DNA of 49,367 nucleotides from Enterococcus mundtii (GTDB taxonomy: Bacteria > Bacillota > Bacilli > Lactobacillales > Enterococcaceae), in contig NZ_PUAP01000033.1 of NCBI RefSeq assembly GCF_002947535.1, positions 1 to 49,367 on the forward strand. The letters run 5' to 3'. Numbering within the stretch: position 1 is the stretch's first letter; every line of letters starts with the position of its first letter. This document shows positions 43,457 through 49,367 of this stretch, one piece after another. Below the pieces are notes generated by a model that saw nothing but the letters and a program-made list of their open reading frames with translations, did no database searches and had not been told where the DNA came from. A program made the position numbers and the translations under genes.

Positions 43457-43486
43457 GGAAGAAATTGGGTTGCCCCGATTTCTTCC
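43457..43486 (+). terminator. Hairpin after exoA
   Basis: GGAAGAAAT (43457-43465) and ATTTCTTCC (43478-43486) pair, with further GGG/CCC inside. There is no T-run after it, so termination is only probable. Confidence 0.4.
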
Positions 43487-43596
43487 CTTGATCCTTAACT
43501 TGCACCATATTTATTTTATACATAGTCTGAAAAAAGTTATTTCTTTTCTTACGAATCTATGTTATGGTTTATTTTTTAAAGGAGGCTTATTTGAAA

Positions 43597-44130
43597 ATGA
43601 ATTTTATCGCGATGGACTTTGAAACTGCGAACCACCAATCCCATAGTGCTTGCTCCTTAGCCCTTGTCAAAGTGGAGAACAGTCAGATTGTCGATGAATT
43701 TTATACCTTGATCCAACCGGAAACGCCATTTTTCTGGCGTAACATCCAGATCCATGGCATCCGACCCGAAGATGTCCAACAGGCACCTAAATTTCCAGAT
43801 GTTTGGCAGAAGATCGGAAAATATTTCCAAAAAAACCGATTAGTCGTAGCGCATAACGCCGCATTCGATACAAAAGTATTGGCTGGTTGTTTAGATTATT
43901 ATCAGTTGCCTCAACCGAACTATCTCTCATTGTGTACCGTCAAAACAAGCCGTCGCTTGTTTCCAGAGATGCCAAATCATCGCTTGAATACGGTTTGTGA
44001 AAATTTAGATATCACGTTGAAAAATCACCATGATGCGTTAGAAGATAGTCGAGCTTGTGCGGAAATCTTGTTATATCAGGAAAAATATTTTGGGACAGAC
44101 CCATTAAAAAAATTAGTCACAGTGAAATAG
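43597..44130 (+). CDS. DEDDh 3'-5' exonuclease, DnaQ/epsilon-like
   Basis: This 177-residue protein has the exonuclease motifs Exo I (MDFETAN, Asp7 and Glu9), Exo II (VVAHNAAFDTKVL) and Exo III epsilon (HHDALEDSRACAEIL). It lacks any polymerase III or helicase domain, so it is a standalone nuclease, perhaps for RNA or DNA repair. GGAGG lies 11 bases before the ATG at 43597 and five bases before a TTG at 43591; either may be the start. Confidence 0.88.
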   Translation: MNFIAMDFETANHQSHSACSLALVKVENSQIVDEFYTLIQPETPFFWRNIQIHGIRPEDVQQAPKFPDVWQKIGKYFQKNRLVVAHNAAFDTKVLAGCLDYYQLPQPNYLSLCTVKTSRRLFPEMPNHRLNTVCENLDITLKNHHDALEDSRACAEILLYQEKYFGTDPLKKLVTVK

Positions 44131-44152
44131 TTCAATTAGCTAAAGTAAGCGA

Positions 44153-44195
44153 ATGATTCATTAATGTTCCTTACGCACTAATGAATCATCTTTTG
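44153..44195 (+). terminator. Terminator after the DnaQ-like gene
   Basis: ATGATTCATTA (44153-44163) pairs with TAATGAATCAT (44179-44189), followed by CTTTTG. It lies 22 bases after the stop codon. Confidence 0.6.
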
Positions 44196-44203
44196 CTATA
44201 AGT

Positions 44204-44243
44204 AAAGAACCTGAAAAGCAGTCGTCCGCTTTTCAGGTTCTTT
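44204..44243 (-). terminator. Terminator of the tsaE-acetyltransferase pair
   Basis: Perfect 16-bp arms (44204-44219 and 44228-44243) surround an 8-base loop. On the minus strand the stem ends in AAAG/CTTT-rich sequence beyond the acetyltransferase stop at 44254. Confidence 0.75.
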
Positions 44244-44253
44244 GTTTGTATAC

Positions 44254-44781
44254 TCAGCTTATTTCATGCTCAATCGTTCGTTTCATCTTGAGTATTGGTA
44301 AAGATTGACCTTGTTTTCTCGAATAGTCAGCACTCTGGCCTTCTTCTTGAAACCCCATTTTTTGATAAAGATGGATGGCTCGTTGATTGCCCGCCAATAC
44401 GTCAAGAACCAACGTACTAAATCGTGCATTTTCAGTAGCCCAAATGATTGCCTCTTCTAAAAGAATCGTACCTAACCCCATTCCCCAATATTCTTTCAAG
44501 ATACTGATCCCTATTTCGCCACGTTGCGGTAAGTCAGGTTTCGGGGCAACAGAAACGACACCTACCACCTGTTCTTTGGCACAGGCTAAAAATAATAAGT
44601 GTTCTGTACTTTCTTTTATTCGAGACAATTCAGTTGCAAGTACCTCTTCACTCATACCAAGTGAATGCTCATCCATAACAAAATAATCCGTCTCTCGTTT
44701 CGCTTGGCGTAACATCACCATCAATCCTCGAGCATCTGATCCATCCGCTTCTTTTAGCGTCAGTTCAACGTCATTAGCCAT
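44254..44781 (-). CDS. GNAT family N-acetyltransferase
   Basis: This 175-residue GNAT protein has GEIGISILKEYWGMGLGTILLEEAI (acetyl-CoA loop near 100-120) and NQRAIHLYQKMGF. The ATG at 44781 overlaps the tsaE stop by eight bases, which implies coupling; a longer frame to 44838 would overlap tsaE by 65 bases. It resembles RimL/YkkB-like enzymes more than RimI. Neighbourhood with tsaE is like the tsaE-tsaB-rimI cluster of other bacteria, but tsaB is not here. Confidence 0.82.
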   Translation of the reverse strand: MANDVELTLKEADGSDARGLMVMLRQAKRETDYFVMDEHSLGMSEEVLATELSRIKESTEHLLFLACAKEQVVGVVSVAPKPDLPQRGEIGISILKEYWGMGLGTILLEEAIIWATENARFSTLVLDVLAGNQRAIHLYQKMGFQEEGQSADYSRKQGQSLPILKMKRTIEHEIS

Positions 44782-45247
44782 GAGAGTTCGCCCAGGCTTC
44801 ACAGATACGTCTTTCAAAATCTTGGCTATTCGATCCATATGATTGGAATTTCACATACCTTTTCTCTAATTCTGTATCACTTTTTTCGATAATCAGTTCC
44901 AAATAATCTTCAGGTAAAGCATCTTCTAATAGATTTCCCCACTCGATGACCGATAGTCCGTCGCCTTCAAAATATTCATCCAATCCTAAATCAGCCCCGC
45001 TAGCAGCAACACGATAAATATCCATATGATATAGAGGCAATCTTCCTTGTGTATATTCGCGAATGATCGTATAGGTCGGACTCTTGATCATTTGATCAAT
45101 ACCTAGTCCTTTCGCAATTCCTTTTGTCAAAGTCGTTTTTCCAGCACCTAGGTCGCCGGTCAAGACTAGATTATCTCCTGGATGAGCGACTTTTCCAATG
45201 ATCTCTGCTAATTGATCCGTCATCGCTACACTTGTTAATTCAATCAT
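44774..45247 (-). CDS. tsaE: tRNA threonylcarbamoyladenosine biosynthesis ATPase TsaE
   Basis: This 157-residue P-loop protein has Walker A GDLGAGKTT (31-39), SPTYTIIREY and HMDIYRVA, all hallmarks of TsaE (YjeE). It supports the TsaB-TsaD complex that makes the t6A37 modification in tRNA. The ATG at 45247 has GAGGAG eight bases ahead; the GTG at 45253 is too close to it. It shares an operon with the overlapping acetyltransferase gene. Confidence 0.94.
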   Translation of the reverse strand: MIELTSVAMTDQLAEIIGKVAHPGDNLVLTGDLGAGKTTLTKGIAKGLGIDQMIKSPTYTIIREYTQGRLPLYHMDIYRVAASGADLGLDEYFEGDGLSVIEWGNLLEDALPEDYLELIIEKSDTELEKRYVKFQSYGSNSQDFERRICEAWANSHG

Positions 45248-45290
45248 CTTCACTTCTCCTCATTCTTTTTTGTCAGTATAACGTGTAATC

Positions 45291-45345
45291 CAACAAAAAA
45301 AAAGAAAAGAGTCAGGAATCCTCAGCTCCCTAGCCCTTTTCTTTT
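45291..45345 (-). terminator. Terminator of pta
   Basis: AAAAGAAAAG (45300-45309) pairs with CTTTTCTTTT (45336-45345), with AGGA/TCCT inside. On the minus strand nine T follow. It lies 15 bases after the pta stop. Confidence 0.75.
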
Positions 45346-45360
45346 AGATCTACTGTTCGA

Positions 45361-46341
45361 TTAATCTAATAATGTTTGCGCACCTGTAATGATCGCTAAT
45401 TTGTAGACATCTTCTTCATTAGCACCACGAGAAAGGTCACTTACTGGTTTGTTTAATCCTTGTAAGATTGGTCCGATTGCTTCAAAGTTACCAAAACGTT
45501 GAGCGATCTTGTAGCCAATGTTTCCTGATTGTAATTCAGGGAAAACAAAGACTGTTGCTTGACCTGCCACTTTAGAATCAGGAGCTTTCAATTGTGCAAC
45601 TGCTGGAACGTAAGAAGCATCAAATTGTAATTCGCCATCGATCGTATATTGAGGCGCTAATTCTTTCGCGATTCTTGTTGCTTCAACGACTTTATCTACT
45701 TCAGGAGCTGCTGCAGAACCTTTTGTTGAAAAGCTCATCAACGCGATTTTTGGATCGATATCGAATAGTTCTGCTGTTTTTGCTGATTCCACAGCAATTT
45801 CAGCTAATTCTTGTGCGTTTGGATTCACGTTGATCGCACAGTCAGAAAAGACATATTTTTCTTGATCTCTACCGCGAACCATGATCATAGCACCACTTGT
45901 ACGACTTACACCTGGTTTTGTTTTGATGATTTGTAGTGCTGGACGTACTGTATCTCCGGTTGAATGGATCGCTCCAGAAACCATACCATCAGCAATGCCC
46001 ATATATGTAAGCATTGTTCCAAAGTAATTGACATCTTTTAAGATTTTTTCTGCTTGTTCTTTTGTTGCTTTTCCATTACGGCGTTCAACAAAAGCTTCGA
46101 CCATTTCATCCCATTTTTCATAATCATTTGGATTGATGATCGTGAAGTTAGATGTTTGGATACCACGTGCATTCGCTGCTGCTTCAATCTCTTCTTTACT
46201 ACCGATCAAAATCGGTTCAACTAATTCTTCTGCTTTTAAACGTGCTGCTGCTCCTAAAATTCTTGCATCCGTTGCTTCTGGAAACACGATTTTGATGCCG
46301 CGACGTACAATTTTAAATCTTAAACTATCAAACAATTCCAC
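45361..46341 (-). CDS. pta: Phosphate acetyltransferase
   Basis: This 326-residue enzyme interconverts acetyl-CoA and acetyl phosphate in mixed-acid fermentation. It is the short Pta form without the N-terminal DRTGG region. It has GSKEEIEAAA, GTMLTYMGIADGMVSGAIHS, SRTSGAMIM, ALMSFSTKGSA and the C-terminal FGNFEAIGPILQGLNKPVSD. It starts with GTG at 46341, preceded by GGGGGTCATCTT. It is encoded alone, behind its own promoter region. Confidence 0.95.
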   Translation of the reverse strand: MELFDSLRFKIVRRGIKIVFPEATDARILGAAARLKAEELVEPILIGSKEEIEAAANARGIQTSNFTIINPNDYEKWDEMVEAFVERRNGKATKEQAEKILKDVNYFGTMLTYMGIADGMVSGAIHSTGDTVRPALQIIKTKPGVSRTSGAMIMVRGRDQEKYVFSDCAINVNPNAQELAEIAVESAKTAELFDIDPKIALMSFSTKGSAAAPEVDKVVEATRIAKELAPQYTIDGELQFDASYVPAVAQLKAPDSKVAGQATVFVFPELQSGNIGYKIAQRFGNFEAIGPILQGLNKPVSDLSRGANEEDVYKLAIITGAQTLLD

Positions 46342-46496
46342 AAGATGACCCCCAGTTATTTTTATTAACTACCATGATACACTATTATCAAAAAAAAGAA
46401 CAGTTTTAAATTTCTGTATCAGTCAAATAATGGATAATAATTAAGTTTTTCACATAATCCGGAAAAACTGCACTATAACAGGAAAGCGCTGTATCA

Positions 46497-47186
46497 CTAC
46501 ACTGTTTTAGGCAGTTGCCAATCAATTGGCGTTTCTCCCAACGCAAGCAACGCATCATTCGTTTTTGAAAATGGTTTTGAGCCGAAAAAGCCACGATGTG
46601 CCGATAATGGGCTTGGATGTGGGGCTGTTATTATAATGTGTCGACTTTTATCGATCATTTTCATTTTTTCTTGTGCAGGTTTCCCCCAAAGAATAAACAC
46701 GATCGGTTTGTCTCGTTCATTCAGCTTCTCAATGATCGCGTCCGTCAATTGTTCCCATCCTTTTCCTCGATGTGAATAAGCTTGCCCTTCTCTGACAGTT
46801 AGTACAGTATTCAAAAGCAGCACACCTTGTTTGGCCCAAGTCACTAAATTCCCATGAGAAACTGGTTCGATCCCCAAGTCATTCTTCAATTCTTTGTAGA
46901 TGTTGACTAGAGACGGTGGTGTTTTTACTCCTGGTTGTACGGAAAAAGAAAGCCCATGCGCTTGATTTACTCCATGGTAAGGGTCTTGTCCTAGAATCAC
47001 GACTTTGACTTCTTCATAGGGAGTCAGCTCTAACGCTTCATAAACATGATACATATCCGGATGGATCTTTTGAGTTGCGTACTCATTCTTTAAAAAAATT
47101 CTCAACTGCTGATAGTAATCTTTTTCAAATTCATCAGCTAATACTTCTTGCCAACTATTGTGGATGATTTTCTTCAAATTTCCCAC
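46497..47186 (-). CDS. ung: Uracil-DNA glycosylase, family 1
   Basis: This 229-residue enzyme removes uracil from DNA. Motif 1 GQDPYHG is at 66-72 with the catalytic Asp. [17 protein letters not shown] and the C-terminal [19 protein letters not shown] motif (catalytic His, leucine loop) are present. Length is normal for the family. GGAGGTGGGAA precedes the ATG at 47186. Confidence 0.96.
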   Translation of the reverse strand: MGNLKKIIHNSWQEVLADEFEKDYYQQLRIFLKNEYATQKIHPDMYHVYEALELTPYEEVKVVILGQDPYHGVNQAHGLSFSVQPGVKTPPSLVNIYKELKNDLGIEPVSHGNLVTWAKQGVLLLNTVLTVREGQAYSHRGKGWEQLTDAIIEKLNERDKPIVFILWGKPAQEKMKMIDKSRHIIITAPHPSPLSAHRGFFGSKPFSKTNDALLALGETPIDWQLPKTV

Positions 47187-47300
47187 CTCCTATTTTCCAG
47201 AATAACTCACAAATTATTTGTTAACAAGTCAAAATCTTCCATCGTATTTCGTATTAGTATGTTAAACTAGGAGGGAGAAAAGGAAAGGAACGGTAATCAC

Positions 47301-48170
47301 ATGATCAAATTAATTGCCTCTGATATGGACGGCACTTTACTCGATGCACATATGAGTATCTCAACAGAAAATACTGAAGCAATCCGCATGGCAAATGAGC
47401 TGGGCATTGAATTTATGGTCGCTACTGGACGGAACGCACAAGAAGCACGAGCAGCCTTAGATGAAGCAGGAATCGATTGTGCGATGATCACTTTGAATGG
47501 CGCGCAAGTTTTTGACAAATCCGGCAAGTCGCTTTTTACAGTGCCAATTCCAAGTCCCCAAGCCATGACAGTCATGGATATTCTAGATGCAAATGGTATT
47601 TACTACGAGGTAGCGACAAACCAAGGATTGTATTCGGAAAGCCAACCAAAAAGGATCGAAAGCTTTGCTTCTTCCATTGCGACCCATATGCCCCATTTGA
47701 CTTACAAAATGGCGATCGCCATGGCTTCAGCCAATCTTGAACTCTTACACATCACTTATGTTGACAGCATACGTGAATTATTACTTGATGAAAAACTTGA
47801 AGTCTTAAAAATCATCTGTTTCCATACTGAAGGCCCACGTATTTTAGGCCCTGTAGGGAAAGAAATCAGTAATTTAGGCGAACTAGCAGTGACCTCTTCT
47901 GGTCAAAACAATCTTGAAGTCAATCATAAAAATGCCCAAAAAGGAATCGCAGTTGCCCAAGTCGCTCATGAACGAGGGATCACTTTAGATGAAGTTATGA
48001 CGATCGGTGATAATTTCAACGATGTCAGCATGTTACAAAACGCTGGCGTTTGTTTCGCCATGGGAAATGCAGAGATCGAAGTCAAAGATTACGCTAAATA
48101 CTTAACAGACACGAATCTTGAATCAGGTGTTGGCAAAGCCATCTTACGCGCAATCAACGAAAACCTATAG
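47301..48170 (+). CDS. Cof-type HAD-IIB phosphatase
   Basis: This 289-residue protein is a HAD phosphatase. Motif I is SDMDGTLLD (7-15), the Thr motif is in MVATGRN, and the C-terminal motif IV is TIGDNFNDVSML. A type IIB cap lies between. Members hydrolyse sugar phosphates or nucleotides such as FMN precursors; the substrate here is not known. AAAGGAAC precedes the ATG. It is followed after 26 bases by a LURP-one-related gene, probably co-transcribed. Confidence 0.9.
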   Translation: MIKLIASDMDGTLLDAHMSISTENTEAIRMANELGIEFMVATGRNAQEARAALDEAGIDCAMITLNGAQVFDKSGKSLFTVPIPSPQAMTVMDILDANGIYYEVATNQGLYSESQPKRIESFASSIATHMPHLTYKMAIAMASANLELLHITYVDSIRELLLDEKLEVLKIICFHTEGPRILGPVGKEISNLGELAVTSSGQNNLEVNHKNAQKGIAVAQVAHERGITLDEVMTIGDNFNDVSMLQNAGVCFAMGNAEIEVKDYAKYLTDTNLESGVGKAILRAINENL

Positions 48171-48196
48171 TTGTTTGAAGAAAGAGGGGAACAAAT

Positions 48197-48712
48197 ATGT
48201 CAGAATTTTTCATTCAGGAAAAACAGCTGAGTCGTGCTACTCGGACGATCGTCAAAGACGAAAAAGGCAAATCACTTTTTTTGATGGTCGGCCGCTGGGG
48301 AACGAAAGGAGATGCCTTGTCTCTTTATGCCATGAATGGTGATCTAGTCGCACATATCAAACAAATCAGTCTGACATTTGGGACACGCTTTGAACTTTAC
48401 AAAGATTTCGAAAAAGTCGGTACGATGCAAAAGATTTTCAATTGGCCAGGAGATTTTTATTATATTCGCCGATTGCATTGGACCGTTCAAGGAGATATCT
48501 ATAACCACCGCTATCAGATCCAGCATTTCAATGAACCAATCATGGAGATGGATAAAGCAACCCTCTTTACCGGTGATTATTATGTTCTTGATATCCCTTG
48601 TGAAGAAAATGCGCCTATCTGTATCTGTATTGCTGCTGTCCTTGATTATTGGCTCTATCGAAAAAACAAAGACAAAGAAACACCTCTTTCTTATCGCTTT
48701 GATGTCAACTAA
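48197..48712 (+). CDS. LURP-one-related (LOR/YxjI-like) protein
   Basis: This 171-residue beta-rich protein with conserved Trp (VGRWGTKGD, FNWPGDFYYI) fits the LOR family, whose tubby-like barrel fold is predicted to bind lipid or membrane. It has no signal peptide and no membrane segment. AGAGGGGAAC precedes the ATG. Its function in bacteria is unknown. A long hairpin repeat begins about 10 bases after the stop. Confidence 0.8.
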   Translation: MSEFFIQEKQLSRATRTIVKDEKGKSLFLMVGRWGTKGDALSLYAMNGDLVAHIKQISLTFGTRFELYKDFEKVGTMQKIFNWPGDFYYIRRLHWTVQGDIYNHRYQIQHFNEPIMEMDKATLFTGDYYVLDIPCEENAPICICIAAVLDYWLYRKNKDKETPLSYRFDVN

Positions 48713-48718
48713 AAACAA

Positions 48719-48830
48719 GGTTGTGACAGAAGTGTCCAGCTCCGAGAAATAAGCCAGAAAACTCCGAAAATTGTCTTTCAAATTTTTGGAGTTTTCTGGC
48801 TTATTTTTAAAGGAGTTACTTCTGGAACAC
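48719..48830. repeat. Long hairpin repeat, copy B
   Basis: An AAATAAGCC-AGAAAACTCC arm (48747-48765) pairs perfectly over 19 bp with 48788-48806. ACAGAAGT (48726-48733) and ACTTCTG (48818-48824) pair outside it. The outer blocks and the GAAATAAG junction match copy A at 7383-7480 while the inner stem differs. It may also act as a terminator for the convergent genes. Confidence 0.7.
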
Positions 48831-48886
48831 CGTTTATTCAGGTTTAAAGGGATCAGACAATCGATGTCACAGCTTCGTTTTTTCTT

Positions 48887-49367
48887 TTACACCTGTTTTC
48901 TTCTATAGAAAAGAAGTGTCACTACATAGATAAGCACTGCACCTACCATGATCCACAAATTATTTCTTTCCCCATTTGTTTTAGGGAAAAGCTGTTGATT
49001 TTGTAATTGTTCATTCTTGGTCGAAGGATCATCATTATTGGTATTTGATTCAACGGCTAGCGCTACTTTATTTTCACGTCTATCGTTCATTTGCATCGTA
49101 CCTGATCCATCGCTTTCAACTGTCCCATCTCCACTGATAACAGACTTGTCAGACTCGATTGTTGATGAAACACTACTAGAACTACTTGTTGTGGTTTTGG
49201 TTGTGGTACTTGTATCTGATTGTTTCCCATTTTTACCTGGATAGGTACTGCTTTCACTCGTGCTTGGTTCTGTACTGCTCTCACTTGTGCTTGGTTCTGT
49301 ACTGCTTTCACTCGTGCTTGGTTCTGTACTGCTTTCACTCGTGCTTGGTTCTGTACTGCTTTCACTC
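48887..49367 (-). CDS. Cell-wall surface protein with Ser/Thr/Glu/Pro repeats, C-terminal part
   Basis: The gene enters from beyond the right edge and runs to TAA at 48887, about 160 codons. The visible part starts with nine-residue repeats PSTSESSTE (27-bp units). A Thr/Ser linker (KTTTSSSSSVSS), a polar segment, the sorting motif FPKTNG, a hydrophobic span of about 20 residues, and a YRRKQV tail follow. Sortase would attach it to the wall. The FPxTx motif is unlike the LPNTG and LPKAG of the other two surface proteins. An ATG at 49096 lies inside the frame and is not the start. The function of the missing N-terminus is unknown. Confidence 0.8.
   Translation of the reverse strand, partial: SESSTEPSTSESSTEPSTSESSTEPSTSESSTEPSTSESSTYPGKNGKQSDTSTTTKTTTSSSSSVSSTIESDKSVISGDGTVESDGSGTMQMNDRRENKVALAVESNTNNDDPSTKNEQLQNQQLFPKTNGERNNLWIMVGAVLIYVVTLLFYRRKQV
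49245..49367. repeat. 27-bp tandem coding repeats
   Basis: Units starting at 49245, 49272, 49299, 49326 and 49353 (partial) differ by only a few bases and encode the repeated PSTSESSTE of the surface protein. They continue past the window edge. Confidence 0.85.

Noticed and set aside
48344-48781. 145-codon open frame antisense to the LURP-one-related gene
   Set aside because: It overlaps a good gene almost completely, runs into the hairpin repeat and has no ribosome site.
49087-49365. 92-codon open frame with KAVQNQARV repeats
   Set aside because: It is the other reading of the 27-bp repeats. The frame that ends in FPKTNG, a membrane helix and a basic tail is the real one.
49245-49367. Possible CRISPR or other spaced repeat array at the right edge
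   Set aside because: Repeats are directly joined with no spacers and stay in frame as protein-coding units.

Overview
This window reads as a low-GC Gram-positive chromosome of the lactic acid bacteria, most likely an Enterococcus in or near the E. faecium / E. mundtii / E. hirae group. The evidence is strong AGGAGG-type ribosome sites with ATG, GTG and TTG starts, a Rex regulator next to a YdiF-like ABC-F gene, sortase-anchored surface proteins, an ECF vitamin transporter S component, SorC and XRE-cupin regulators, and U-rich hairpin terminators. The species call is inference from protein resemblance only. No rRNA, tRNA, CRISPR array or insertion sequence was seen.

Layout. 1-5.4 kb: a UvrA-like ATPase without the UvrB-binding domain, Rex, and an ABC-F ATPase. 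5.4-7.2 kb: a lone rhamnose mutarotase behind a cre-like box, a possible 23-residue peptide gene, and a 355-residue orphan with a very basic tail. 7.5-12.6 kb: a five-gene operon (response regulator, histidine kinase, ABC ATPase, two ABC-2 permeases) laid out like the linearmycin-type LnrJK-LnrLMN systems of Bacillus. 12.9-19.3 kb: two tandem paralogous cell-wall proteins with GLUG repeats and different sorting motifs (LPNTG, LPKAG), each behind the same 22-bp palindrome. 19.9-26.8 kb: a polyol PTS operon (EIIC, EIIBC, EIIA, GutM) with three oxidoreductases, divergent from a SorC-type regulator; it has no kinase or aldolase, so its substrate is open. 26.9-27.7 kb: two tandem type I toxin-antitoxin modules encoding 34- and 35-residue holin-like peptides from TTG starts, each with a predicted convergent antisense RNA, followed by a truncated HTH antitoxin remnant. 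28.1-32.5 kb: XRE-cupin regulator plus potABCD. 32.7-35.6 kb: oxidoreductase, coaB, coaC and a PanT-like ECF S component in one operon. 35.7-42.6 kb: small NAD(P) enzymes, an exported flavoprotein lipoprotein, a membrane protein, an acetyltransferase, murB and a Gfo/Idh/MocA oxidoreductase. 42.7-48.7 kb: exoA, a DEDDh exonuclease, an acetyltransferase, tsaE, pta, ung, a HAD phosphatase and a LURP-one-related protein. 48.9 kb to the end: the C-terminal part of a third wall-anchored protein with 9-residue Ser/Thr/Glu/Pro repeats.

How it fits together. Most of the window is conserved housekeeping in short operons closed by hairpins that serve convergent genes. The accessory parts are the two GLUG adhesins, the polyol operon, the tandem toxin modules, the orphan at 6.1-7.2 kb, the repeat-bearing surface protein, and a family of long hairpins (7.4, 12.8 and 48.7 kb) that share outer sequence blocks but have different inner stems.

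Stretches over 300 bases without a recognised gene are 5.73-6.13 kb (cre-like box, hairpin, tiny ORF), 7.20-7.55 kb (long hairpin), 12.55-12.94 kb (promoter, hairpin), 15.64-16.40 kb and 19.25-20.0 kb (AT-rich adhesin upstream regions and terminators), and 27.59-28.10 kb (antisense RNA, remnant HTH gene, terminator).
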